A stretch of DNA of 64,000 bases from Lysinibacillus sphaericus (GTDB lineage Bacteria > Bacillota > Bacilli > Bacillales_A > Planococcaceae). Below the pieces are notes generated by a model. It was not told the DNA's origin. It was given only the letters and a program-made list of their open reading frames with translations, and ran no database searches. Both the position numbers and the translations under genes were made by a program. Shown piece after piece: positions 16,854 through 25,631 of this stretch (the stretch's first letter is position 1; every line of letters begins with the position of its first letter). The stretch spans positions 124,001-188,000 of the forward strand of contig NZ_CP015224.1 of assembly GCF_001629735.1 (NCBI RefSeq), written 5' to 3'.

Positions 16854-17354
16854 CTATTCAGCGCGAATGGCTAATACGTTTTTAATAGGATTGTCAAGAT
16901 TTGAACCATCTCTCATTAATACATGGATAGGACCATCCTCTAAGAGTGGTTTGCCATCTTGGCTATATTTTAAAATAAGTTTATAGGCTTCTTCAATAGA
17001 AAAAGGATATTCCTGACCATTTTCACATTCAAAGATAATCTTTGTTGCTTCAGGTTTAATTTCAGCATTTTTCAAGAAATGACCTAATTCAATACCAAAT
17101 GTGCCTGTTTCCATTCCTTTACGGTCAAATTTACGCTCTGATTTTAATGTAGGTGGAAATGTAGCTCCTTCCATAATCTCACGAGACCAGTGAGCACCAA
17201 CTTCACGCATATATTTGATGTCTGAATCTTCCTCAACATCTTGTGTCGTGAAATATGTTTTTAAATCTAATTTACGGTCATCGAAAATCCAAACAGTGGG
17301 ATCTAATGTTAATTGATATGATACTGCGCCCTTGATAGGAATTATTGTTTCCAT
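16854..17354 (-). CDS. Conserved protein, YlaL-like by position
   Basis: The 166-residue soluble protein has no signal or membrane segment. The N-terminal part (PIKGAVSYQLTLDPTVWIFD) looks like a beta-rich domain of Bacillales proteins of unknown function. Position between ylaI and ylaN points to YlaL, but I assign this by synteny only. ATG 17354 is chosen because GAGGAGG lies 9 bases upstream; the longer frame has no ribosome site. Confidence 0.6.
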   Translation of the reverse strand: METIIPIKGAVSYQLTLDPTVWIFDDRKLDLKTYFTTQDVEEDSDIKYMREVGAHWSREIMEGATFPPTLKSERKFDRKGMETGTFGIELGHFLKNAEIKPEATKIIFECENGQEYPFSIEEAYKLILKYSQDGKPLLEDGPIHVLMRDGSNLDNPIKNVLAIRAE

Positions 17355-17430
17355 GATAGAAATCCTCCTCAAATCTTGTATATCCATGACATAGTATAAC
17401 GCTAATGCCTAAAAATAATAAAGAAATAAA

Positions 17431-17453
17431 ATTGGAATTCGGTATTTTCCAAT
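17431..17453. other. Small inverted repeat between ylaL and ylaN
   Basis: ATTGGAA and TTCCAAT are perfect 7-base arms separated by 9 bases in the divergent promoter region. It could be an operator for either gene. Confidence 0.3.
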
Positions 17454-17536
17454 GAAGACACTTGCATTTTTAACGACTAAAAGATAAACTTTATTAAGAT
17501 AGAATCGAAGAAATATCAGATAATGGGGGCGTCCTC

Positions 17537-17818
17537 ATGGATACGAAATCACAAACTTCTTTTCAAGAAAAGGCTTTGGAGCTTTTAATTGCTGATGCAG
17601 ATAAGATTGCTCGCCTTATTCGAGTACAAATGGATCATTTAACAATGCCACAATGCCCTTTATATGAGGAAGTATTAGATACACAAATGTTCGGCCTGTC
17701 TCGTGAAATTGATTTTGCTGTGAAGCTAGGTCTGATTGAACGTGAAAAAGGCAAGGAAATTCTCGATTCACTCGAGAAAGAACTTTCTGTACTACACGAT
17801 GCGTATACAGACAAATAA
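17537..17818 (+). CDS. ylaN: YlaN family protein (UPF0358), Fur-linked iron factor
   Basis: The 93-residue small helical protein matches UPF0358 (YlaN) over its whole length, with the family blocks [13 protein letters not shown] and [20 protein letters not shown]. YlaN is needed under iron limitation in B. subtilis and has been linked to relief of Fur repression through iron binding. The gene is upstream of ftsW as in Bacillus. The start ATG follows GGGGGCG. Confidence 0.9.
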
Positions 17819-17824
17819 AAAGAA

Positions 17825-17860
17825 AAAACTCAAACGCTTTTTTGCGCTTTGAGTTTTTTT
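17825..17860 (+). terminator. Terminator between ylaN and ftsW
   Basis: AAAACTCAAA-CGC pairs with GCG-CTTTGAGTTTT around T6 and is followed by further T. The ftsW start is only about 20 bases further on, so ftsW probably depends on read-through. Confidence 0.85.
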
Positions 17861-17880
17861 ACTAGAACGAGGTTTTTCAC

Positions 17881-19062
17881 ATGAAACAATACTTAAAACG
17901 ATATGCACAAAATTTTGATTACCCCTTATTTTTTACTGTCCTATTATTGAGCTTATTTGGATTAATTATGATTTATAGTTCAAGTATGATGGTAGCTATT
18001 GTACGTGAAGGAGAAGCGCCTGATTACTTTTACCAAAAGCAAATCACCAATTTAATAGTTGCCTCTTTAGGTTTTATTGTGGCAGCATTTTTCCCTTATA
18101 AGCATTATGCGAATAAGAATATTATGATGATACTTACTATCATATTAGCTGTTCTATTTACTTGGCTAAAGGTAGCAGGGCATGGTGCAGAAGATGTAGG
18201 GTCACAAAGTTGGATACGTGTGCCTGGTTTAGGAAACTTTCAGCCATCTGAATATGCAAAACTATTTATAATTTTATATTTTGCAGCTGCTTTTTATCGC
18301 AAATCACAAAAATATACATTTGAAAAACTTCAACCGACGGAAATCTTTTATCCCATTTTTCTATGGATTCTAGTAGTGGCTGGTGTTGCATTTGAAACAG
18401 ATTTAGGGGCAGTTATTATTTTATGTGGTATTGCCGTATCCGTCGTAGCTTCCAGTGGTATTCCCTTTAAGACCTTTTGGAAATTTTTTGGTGTATTGGC
18501 GGCATTCGGTGCTGCAATCCTTGGCATACTTTTGTTATTCAAGGGTGAACTATTAACTGATAACCGAAAAGGGCGAATTTTATCTTATTTAAATCCGTTC
18601 GAATATGAAAATGGTAGTGGTCACCAAGTGGCCAATAGCTATTATGCAATTGGTGGAGGCGGCTTAGAAGGAAGAGGACTTGGTCAATCCATTCAAAAAT
18701 TAGGGTACCTACCTGAACCACAAACAGATTTTATTATGGCTATAATTATGGAAGAATTAGGGATATGGGGAGTTTTAATCGTCCTGACTGGTTTAGGGTT
18801 TATCGTGTATAAAGGTTTTTCTATTGCTTTGCGAACAAAGGATCCAATGGCACGCATGATTGCGGCAGGTATTGCGAGCTGGATAGGCTGGCAATCGTTT
18901 ATAAATCTTGGGGGTGTAACTGGGTTAATCCCGTTAACCGGTGTAACGTTACCTTTTATAAGCTATGGCGGTACATCTATAATCATTCTATCTTTAGCAA
19001 TGGGAATATTAATCAATGTTTCTATGTTTGAAAAGGTAGAGAGGAAAAAAACACAATCATAA
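17881..19062 (+). CDS. ftsW: Septal peptidoglycan polymerase FtsW
   Basis: The 393-residue SEDS glycosyltransferase has about ten membrane helices, the lipid-II-handling motifs QSWIRVPGLGNFQPSEYAK, GGGLEGRGLGQSIQKLGYLPEPQTDFI and the C-terminal PFISYGGTS, described here by their ends only. It polymerises glycan strands at the septum together with PBP2B (pbpB at about 53 kb). Its location ahead of pycA, away from the dcw cluster, matches Bacillus (ylaO). A second SEDS gene in the dcw cluster here is spoVE. A weak ribosome site (ACGAGG) and no room for a promoter after the ylaN terminator suggest control by read-through. Confidence 0.93.
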   Translation: MKQYLKRYAQNFDYPLFFTVLLLSLFGLIMIYSSSMMVAIVREGEAPDYFYQKQITNLIVASLGFIVAAFFPYKHYANKNIMMILTIILAVLFTWLKVAGHGAEDVGSQSWIRVPGLGNFQPSEYAKLFIILYFAAAFYRKSQKYTFEKLQPTEIFYPIFLWILVVAGVAFETDLGAVIILCGIAVSVVASSGIPFKTFWKFFGVLAAFGAAILGILLLFKGELLTDNRKGRILSYLNPFEYENGSGHQVANSYYAIGGGGLEGRGLGQSIQKLGYLPEPQTDFIMAIIMEELGIWGVLIVLTGLGFIVYKGFSIALRTKDPMARMIAAGIASWIGWQSFINLGGVTGLIPLTGVTLPFISYGGTSIIILSLAMGILINVSMFEKVERKKTQS

Positions 19063-19074
19063 AGGGGGATATCT

Positions 19075-22000
19075 ATGGAATCAATCAACAAAATCCTTGT
19101 AGCCAATCGAGGAGAAATTGCAATTCGTATTTTCCGTGCTTGTACGGAGCTGAATATCCAAACTGTTGCTATCTATTCAAGAGAAGATAGTGGTGCTTTT
19201 CATCGCTTTAAAGCTGATGAAGCTTATTTAGTGGGAGCGGGCAAGAAACCAATTGATGCCTATTTAGATATTGAAGGTATTATTGCCATCGCAAAAGATG
19301 CAGATGTTGATGCGATTCATCCTGGGTATGGTTTTTTATCAGAAAACGTGGAATTTGCACGTCGCTGTGAAGAAGAGGGTATTATCTTTATTGGACCAAC
19401 TTCTGAACATTTAGATATGTTTGGGGATAAGGTTAAAGCACGTTTGCAAGCCATTGCGGCTGACATTCCTGTTATTCCTGGTACAGATGGCCCTGTAGCC
19501 AATTTAGCAGAGGTAGAGGCATTTGCTAGCACTTTTGGCTATCCAATTATGATTAAGGCAGCGCTTGGCGGTGGTGGTCGTGGCATGCGTCTTGTGCATG
19601 CAGCCGAGGAGCTTGCTTCTGCCTATGAACGCGCAAAATCAGAAGCAAAAGCTGCTTTTGGCTCTGATGAGGTGTATGTTGAAAAGGCCATTATAAAACC
19701 AAAGCATATTGAAGTACAAATTATTGGTGATCAGCAAGGCAATATTGTGCATTTATATGAACGCGATTGTTCAATCCAACGTCGTCACCAAAAGGTAGTT
19801 GAGATTGCTCCTTCTAACTCGATTTCCGAAGAGCTAAGAAATCGTATTTGTGCTGCTGCTGTGAAAATAATGAAGAATGTCTCGTACATAAATGCAGGGA
19901 CAGTGGAATTTTTAGTCGCAGGGGACGATTTTTATTTCATCGAGGTAAACCCTCGCATTCAAGTAGAACATACGATTACAGAAATGATTACAGGTGTAGA
20001 TATTGTTCATACCCAAATTAAGGTAGCAGCAGGTTATAGCCTGTTCAGCGAAGAAATTCATATGCCAAAGCAAGAAGATATGCCAATGATCGGCTATGCA
20101 ATTCAGGCTCGTGTAACAACAGAGGACCCTGCTAACGACTTTATGCCGGATACAGGAAAGTTAATGGTTTACCGCTCTAGTGGTGGTTTTGGAGTGCGTT
20201 TAGATGCCGGTAATGGTTTCCAAGGTGCTGTTGTCACACCATACTATGATTCCTTACTCGTAAAAATCTCTACATCTGGCATGAATTTTAAAGAAGCTGC
20301 TGCGAAAATGGACCGAAATTTAAAAGAATTCCGTATTCGTGGCGTCAAAACGAATATTCCGTTTTTAAATAATGTTGTGACACATGAGAAATTTTTATCC
20401 GGTGCCTTTGATACAAGCTTTATTGACACTACACCAGAGCTGTTCCATTTCCCAGTACGTCAAGACCGGGGGACAAAGCTGTTAAGCTATATCGGTAATG
20501 TAACGTTAAACGGATTCCCTGGTGTGGAAAAGCAATCAAAGCCCATTTTTGTTCAACCGAACATTCCTAAAATAGATCGTTTAATTGTGCCACCAACCGG
20601 TACGAAACAAATTTTAGATACACAGGGAGCAGATGGCTTAGTGCAATGGATTTTAGCACAAGATGATGTGCTATTAACGGATACTACTTTCCGTGATGCT
20701 CATCAATCTCTTCTCGCTACTCGTGTACGCTCGCATGATATGTATCAAATTGCAGATGCAACAGCTCGTATGATGCATCAATTATTCTCTTTGGAAATGT
20801 GGGGCGGTGCTACGTTTGATGTGGCGTATCGCTTCTTAAAGGAGGACCCATGGGAGCGTTTAGCAAAACTACGTGAGCAAGTTCCAAACGTATTATTCCA
20901 AATGTTGTTGCGTGGTGCCAATGCTGTTGGTTACACGAACTATCCTGACAATTTAATCCGTGAATTTATCGCAGAATCAGCTGCATCGGGTATTGATGTG
21001 TTCCGTATTTTCGATAGCTTGAACTGGATTAAGGGAATGGAAGTAGCTATAGATGCAGCACGACAATCAGGGAAAATTGCGGAAGCGGCAATCTGCTATA
21101 CTGGCGATATTCTGGATGATACTCGTGCGAAATATTCTGTGCAATATTATAAGGACATGGCCAAGGAACTTGAGGCATCTGGTGCTCATATTTTAGCTAT
21201 TAAAGATATGGCTGGTTTACTGAAGCCAGAAGCAGCATATCGTTTAATTTCCGAATTAAAAGAGACGACAAGTCTGCCAATCCACTTGCATACCCATGAC
21301 ACTAGTGGTAATGGTATTTACTTATATGCAAAAGCCATTGAGGCAGGTGTAGATATCATTGATACAGCATTAGGGTCAATGGCGGGTCTCACATCTCAGC
21401 CAAGTGCAAACTCACTTTACTATGCCATGAAGGGCAGTAAACGTGAGCTCCGTGCAGACATCGATGCATTGGAAAGATTGTCTTATTATTGGGAAGATGT
21501 ACGTAAATATTATAAGGATTTCGAAAGTGGCATGATTAGCCCACACTCTGAAATCTATGTACATGAGATGCCTGGAGGACAATATAGTAATCTACAACAA
21601 CAGGCAAAAGCAGTAGGCCTTGGCGATCGCTGGGAAGAAGTTAAACGTATGTATTCCCGTGTGAACCTATTATTTGGGGACATTGTCAAAGTAACACCTT
21701 CCTCGAAGGTAGTAGGTGATATGGCACTCTTTATGGTACAAAATGACTTAGATGAAAATACTGTATTAACAAGGGGTCAAACGATTGATTTCCCAGACTC
21801 TGTTATTGAATTATTCCAAGGCTATCTAGGACAGCCACACGGCGGATTCCCTAAAGCATTGCAACAAGTAGTGCTAAAAGACCGTAAAGCTATTACAGTT
21901 CGACCTGGTGAATTATTAGAGCCTATTCAATTTGAACAATTGGAGGCAGTGCTAGAAGAAAAATTGAATCGTCCGGTTTCGAAAAAGGACGTATTGGCAT

Positions 22001-22509
22001 ATGCCCTTTATCCAAAAGTTTTTGAAGAGTATGCGAAAACGGCAGAATCTTTCGGTAATATTTCAGTTCTTGATACGCCTACATTCCTTTACGGCTTAAA
22101 GCTTGGTGAAATCATTGAAGTTGAAATCGAAAAAGGAAAAACGCTGATTATTAAACTGGTCTCTATCGGCGAACCGCAACATAATGGAACGCGTGTCCTG
22201 TACTTTGAGCTAAATGGTCAATCCCGTGAATTGGTCATTCAAGATATGACCGTGGAAGTAGATGGCAATCTGTCATTAAAGGCAGATCCAAGTAATCCAA
22301 ATCAAATTGGTGCTACAATGCCTGGTACTGTATTGAAGGTCGTTGTGTCCAAAGGAAGTCCTGTAAAACGTGGTGATCATCTATTGATTACAGAGGCAAT
22401 GAAAATGGAAACAACTGTCCAAGCACCAAAAGATGGTATCGTTAAAGAGGTTTATGCAAGTGCAGGAGATGCTATTTCAACAGGTGATTTGCTGATTGAA
22501 GTTGAATAA
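19075..22509 (+). CDS. pycA: Pyruvate carboxylase
   Basis: The 1144-residue biotin enzyme converts pyruvate and bicarbonate to oxaloacetate, feeding the citrate cycle. Domains in order: biotin carboxylase (about 1-450; ATP-grasp with GGGGRGMR and EVNPRIQVEHT), carboxyltransferase TIM barrel (about 530-830; DTTFRDAHQSLLATR, metal site HLHTHD), an allosteric/linker part, and a C-terminal biotinyl domain with EAMKME, biotin on K1110. Length matches Bacillus PycA (about 1148). It follows ftsW by 12 bases with GGGGG as ribosome site. Confidence 0.97.
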   Translation: MESINKILVANRGEIAIRIFRACTELNIQTVAIYSREDSGAFHRFKADEAYLVGAGKKPIDAYLDIEGIIAIAKDADVDAIHPGYGFLSENVEFARRCEEEGIIFIGPTSEHLDMFGDKVKARLQAIAADIPVIPGTDGPVANLAEVEAFASTFGYPIMIKAALGGGGRGMRLVHAAEELASAYERAKSEAKAAFGSDEVYVEKAIIKPKHIEVQIIGDQQGNIVHLYERDCSIQRRHQKVVEIAPSNSISEELRNRICAAAVKIMKNVSYINAGTVEFLVAGDDFYFIEVNPRIQVEHTITEMITGVDIVHTQIKVAAGYSLFSEEIHMPKQEDMPMIGYAIQARVTTEDPANDFMPDTGKLMVYRSSGGFGVRLDAGNGFQGAVVTPYYDSLLVKISTSGMNFKEAAAKMDRNLKEFRIRGVKTNIPFLNNVVTHEKFLSGAFDTSFIDTTPELFHFPVRQDRGTKLLSYIGNVTLNGFPGVEKQSKPIFVQPNIPKIDRLIVPPTGTKQILDTQGADGLVQWILAQDDVLLTDTTFRDAHQSLLATRVRSHDMYQIADATARMMHQLFSLEMWGGATFDVAYRFLKEDPWERLAKLREQVPNVLFQMLLRGANAVGYTNYPDNLIREFIAESAASGIDVFRIFDSLNWIKGMEVAIDAARQSGKIAEAAICYTGDILDDTRAKYSVQYYKDMAKELEASGAHILAIKDMAGLLKPEAAYRLISELKETTSLPIHLHTHDTSGNGIYLYAKAIEAGVDIIDTALGSMAGLTSQPSANSLYYAMKGSKRELRADIDALERLSYYWEDVRKYYKDFESGMISPHSEIYVHEMPGGQYSNLQQQAKAVGLGDRWEEVKRMYSRVNLLFGDIVKVTPSSKVVGDMALFMVQNDLDENTVLTRGQTIDFPDSVIELFQGYLGQPHGGFPKALQQVVLKDRKAITVRPGELLEPIQFEQLEAVLEEKLNRPVSKKDVLAYALYPKVFEEYAKTAESFGNISVLDTPTFLYGLKLGEIIEVEIEKGKTLIIKLVSIGEPQHNGTRVLYFELNGQSRELVIQDMTVEVDGNLSLKADPSNPNQIGATMPGTVLKVVVSKGSPVKRGDHLLITEAMKMETTVQAPKDGIVKEVYASAGDAISTGDLLIEVE

Positions 22510-22522
22510 CTGATAGTAATAC

Positions 22523-22563
22523 AAGGTATGTAGATGCTTTTTTAATATCTGCATACCTTTTTT
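22523..22563 (+). terminator. Terminator after pycA
   Basis: AAGGTATG-AGAT pairs with ATCT-CATACCTT (one T-G in between) and is followed by a T-run. Confidence 0.85.
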
Positions 22564-22638
22564 AATTGTAGAAATGAGAACAATTATATAGAATTTGATT
22601 AATTGATTAAGAGATGTTTGAGTAATCAATGAGATTTT

Positions 22639-23122
22639 ATGGAAATTAATAAAAATACCTTTATTCAGGAAGCAAGGAAACAGCAAATTATTTGATGTAA
22701 CTATAAGGACGTTCAGTGATATTGGCTATGTGAAGTCGAGTTTAGCCCAAATTGCAAATGTACTTTCATTAGCACAGCTTTAATTTCATATCATTTCGCA
22801 AAAACACATGTTGCGGATGATTCATTAGCTCATTTTATGGAGGTCATATCAAGAGATACACCCAGAAGGTAATACTGCGCTACTAGTACTGCTAATAACA
22901 TTCCTTTTGATAAGTTGCCAGGTGATGGAGAAGATCTTTATTACAAGCCTTGAGCAATATATTAACTAAAGGAACAAGGGGAATATATTACATCTGTCCA
23001 TGTTATGGTAAAACTTATTCAAGGATTGATTGGGGAGTACATGTTAAGAAGGATACCTCATCGAAGAGGTCATCAACATTAGCTGGACAGCTATGAAAGT
23101 AGAGGACACTAACCATGCCTAA
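22639..23122 (+). pseudogene. Decayed TetR-family regulator
   Basis: Fragments in all three frames line up as one TetR protein: ATG 22639 opens FIQEARKQQII, then a frame change gives DVTIRTFSDIGYVKSSLAQIA, another change gives STALISYHFAK, the classical TetR recognition helix. The C-terminal end is also visible as YLIEEVINISWTAMKVED. At least three frameshifts and several stops make it non-functional. Its last codons overlap the start of the small gene at 23115, showing that the two once formed an operon. Confidence 0.78.
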
Positions 23123-23303
23123 AGCTTTATTTAATTGGATGTTTGTCATTGGTTTAATACTATTAGGTGGTCGTCTTGTAACAGTGATTTGTAGATATTT
23201 TGACATTCCATTTACATCATTCTTTAAAGACTACGCCCTAGTATCTATGATTATTTTAATAGTAGGGATTATAGGAACTGAATCTATGAAGAAACAACGA
23301 TAA
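23115..23303 (+). CDS. Small hypothetical membrane protein (62 aa)
   Basis: The 62-residue product has two hydrophobic helices (about 6-24 and 38-55) and a basic end (MKKQR). Its ATG lies within the final codons of the decayed TetR gene (CATGCCTAA). I do not recognise it. With its probable regulator and promoter context destroyed it may no longer be expressed, although the frame itself is intact. Confidence 0.5.
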   Translation: MPKALFNWMFVIGLILLGGRLVTVICRYFDIPFTSFFKDYALVSMIILIVGIIGTESMKKQR

Positions 23304-23310
23304 GAAAAAA

Positions 23311-23347
23311 AAAAGATTCGTTACAAATACTGTAACGAATCTTTTTT
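23311..23347. terminator. Bidirectional terminator between the 62-aa gene and ctaA
   Basis: AAAAGATTCGTTACA pairs perfectly with TGTAACGAATCTTTT around a 5-base loop, with A-run before and T-run after. The genes are convergent. Confidence 0.92.
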
Positions 23348-23353
23348 ATTAAA

Positions 23354-24277
23354 CTATTTCATTTTTTCATTGTAGTTACTACGAGCAACGAGCATGATCA
23401 TGTAACATAATAGACCGAACAAGAGAGAAATTAATAATGAATGCATTAAAGCGACTGTTAAGTTCAGTTTAGTTAGGACTACTAACATACCAGCAATCAC
23501 TTGTAAAAATACTATAGTAAAAGCAATGATCCAACCATAGTAAACCACACGTTGATTTTTATATTCTTTCACAGCGTGCCAAGTTATGTATGCAATCCAA
23601 ATAAAAATAATAAGAACAGCTAAACGATGTCCCATTTGCACCCATTCGTACATGTTATTTGGAGATGCTAATGGTGTTTCGTTATAGCAAAATGGCCAGT
23701 CTGGGCAAATTAAGCTCGAATCTGTATGTCGAACTAACGCACCGGTATAAACGACCAAATAAGAATAAATTGTGACAGCAATTGTATGCCAACGTAACTT
23801 TTTACCAATAAATACGTTATCGGCATCAAATTTCCGATCGACTTCAAATACAATCATAGAGAGAAGCAGAACCGCGGCAAAGGAAATAAGAGAAATACCA
23901 AAATGAAGTGCTAAGATGAAATCACCTTGCCCCCATAGTACTTGAGCAGCTCCAATAAGAGCCTGCGCAATTAAGAAAAACATTGCTAAAAAACCTAAAA
24001 GTTTTACTTCACGAATATGTCCGAGCTTACGCCATGTCCAAACTGTTAACACAAGAATTGAAATAGATACGACTCCAGTAACAAGACGATGTGAGAATTC
24101 AATAAGGACTTCCGGTGTAATCTCCTTTGGAATAAGAGATCCATTACAATCAGGCCAGTTTCGACCACAGCCTAAGCCACTATCTGTTTTCGTAACGAGA
24201 GCCCCACCTAATAAAATAAGGAGCATCCCTACCGTAGCGGCAACAGCAAACCACTTTAAATATCTATTGTGTTGCAT
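23354..24277 (-). CDS. ctaA: Heme A synthase
   Basis: The 307-residue membrane protein oxidises heme O to heme A for cytochrome oxidase. About eight helices in two similar halves carry heme-ligand histidines (EFSHRLVTG, QMGHRLAVL, ALHFG, LMHSL). The cysteine pair in CGRNWPDC is typical of Bacillus-type CtaA. I choose ATG 24277, eight bases after AGGTGA; the GTG at 24289 overlaps that site. It is divergent from ctaB, as in B. subtilis, where ResD activates the region. Confidence 0.95.
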   Translation of the reverse strand: MQHNRYLKWFAVAATVGMLLILLGGALVTKTDSGLGCGRNWPDCNGSLIPKEITPEVLIEFSHRLVTGVVSISILVLTVWTWRKLGHIREVKLLGFLAMFFLIAQALIGAAQVLWGQGDFILALHFGISLISFAAVLLLSMIVFEVDRKFDADNVFIGKKLRWHTIAVTIYSYLVVYTGALVRHTDSSLICPDWPFCYNETPLASPNNMYEWVQMGHRLAVLIIFIWIAYITWHAVKEYKNQRVVYYGWIIAFTIVFLQVIAGMLVVLTKLNLTVALMHSLLISLLFGLLCYMIMLVARSNYNEKMK

Positions 24278-24303
24278 AAAATGAGTCACCTACTTTATCT
24301 ATC

Positions 24304-24325
24304 AACATTACAAGAACGTAATGTT
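24304..24325 (-). other. Stem-loop in the ctaA leader
   Basis: AACATTAC and GTAATGTT are perfect 8-base arms around a 6-base loop, 27 bases upstream of the ctaA start. It could be an RNA hairpin in the ctaA leader or an operator. Confidence 0.35.
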
Positions 24326-24488
24326 TCTGCTACTAGATAATATCGAAAATACGTTTAAAAAACAACTTGTAAAGGGAAGGGAGTACTAGATGTCGATTCC
24401 ATTTCACAAATTGTTCATAATTTCGTGCTTTAACCTTCACAATTCATTTTAGAAAATGATTTACTATAGATATGTTGTTTTTAATTAT

Positions 24489-24547
24489 ATTTCTAGACAA
24501 AACTAATTTTTACAACTTCATCTAAATTTCACTTAATGTCTAGAAAT
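24489..24547. promoter_or_regulatory. Long perfect inverted repeat in the ctaA-ctaB control region
   Basis: ATTTCTAGACA (24489-24499) and TGTCTAGAAAT (24537-24547) are exact 11-base reverse complements, each with a TCTAGA core. They flank 37 AT-rich bases upstream of ctaB in the divergent region. This layout suggests a two-site operator; the protein is unknown (ResD is the obvious candidate from B. subtilis). Confidence 0.45.
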
Positions 24548-24613
24548 CAATCGCAAATTTCGCTATAGTTATTGTTAGCGGAATATGCTTACAAAAATGA
24601 AAGGAGAGGTAGT

Positions 24614-25531
24614 ATGTCAAACGGTCGTACGCTGGCGGCTACTAGAAATACTGGTCCAGAAACAACATCAGTTGTAAAAGATTTCTTAGCACTAATAAAA
24701 ATTGGCATTGTAAACTCGAATCTTGTCACAACGTTTACAGGGATGTGGCTGGCTTTTCAATTTACTAGTAGACACTTCTTGCAAGAACTGGATGTCATCT
24801 TATTCACCATGCTGGGTGCGGCATTAATCATTGGTGGCTCAGGTGCAATGAATAACTTTATTGATCAAGATATAGATCCGATCATGAAAAGAACGAAGGC
24901 AAGACCGACAGTGACTGGCAGATTCAAGCCAAATTTTGTATTGACCATTGCCCTCTCATTTTTAATTGTAGGTGAAATTTTGTTATTTGCGGCATCGTTT
25001 GCAGCCGGCATGTGGGGACTAGCAGGAATATTTGCTTATGTCGTTCTGTATTCAATGTGGTCAAAGAGAAAGCATGTTAGTAACACGGTTGTAGGAAGCA
25101 TTTCAGGGGCTATTCCTCCTATTATTGGATTCGCAGCAGTTGAGCCTGCTTTAGGTCCAGGAGCACTTGCCTTATTTCTAATTATGTTTGCATGGCAACC
25201 ACCACATTTCTACGCGCTTGCTATGAAACGTACAGAGGAATATCGTGCAGCTAAAATACCAATGCTACCAGTTGTAAAGGGATTTAAACGTACAAAGTAC
25301 TCAATGTTATTCTGGATTCTTTTATTATTACCGTTACCTTTCCTTTTACCGGAGCTTGGAATTGGCTTTTTAACTCTTGCTACTGCATTGAACTTGGGTT
25401 GGTTAATACTAGCTCTGAAAGGCTTTACAGCAAAAGATGATATGAAATGGGCAAACAGAATGTTTATTTATTCATTGAATCATATGACCATACTATTTGT
25501 ATCCATCATAATATTTGCGGTGTTTAGCTAA
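24614..25531 (+). CDS. ctaB: Protoheme IX farnesyltransferase (heme O synthase)
   Basis: The 305-residue UbiA-type prenyltransferase attaches a farnesyl group to heme B. It has about nine helices and the aspartate-rich motifs NNFIDQDIDPIMKRTKARP and the second motif around YRAAKIPMLPVVKG. ATG 24614 is chosen for its ribosome site AAAGGAGAGG; it gives the usual length. It leads the ctaB-C-D-E-F run, though 100 bases separate it from ctaC. Confidence 0.95.
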   Translation: MSNGRTLAATRNTGPETTSVVKDFLALIKIGIVNSNLVTTFTGMWLAFQFTSRHFLQELDVILFTMLGAALIIGGSGAMNNFIDQDIDPIMKRTKARPTVTGRFKPNFVLTIALSFLIVGEILLFAASFAAGMWGLAGIFAYVVLYSMWSKRKHVSNTVVGSISGAIPPIIGFAAVEPALGPGALALFLIMFAWQPPHFYALAMKRTEEYRAAKIPMLPVVKGFKRTKYSMLFWILLLLPLPFLLPELGIGFLTLATALNLGWLILALKGFTAKDDMKWANRMFIYSLNHMTILFVSIIIFAVFS

Positions 25532-25631
25532 ATTTAGGAATTCTTTCTTTTTTAAAAGAATTCATATAGACAGAACTAATGTCCTATGTACACATGAAAA
25601 TACAACAAAGAAAGAGGGGTTTAATTAAGCT

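Noticed and set aside
22510..23122. Insertion sequence causing the gene decay after pycA
   Set aside because: No terminal repeats, target duplications or transposase fragments were seen; the fragments fit a TetR gene.
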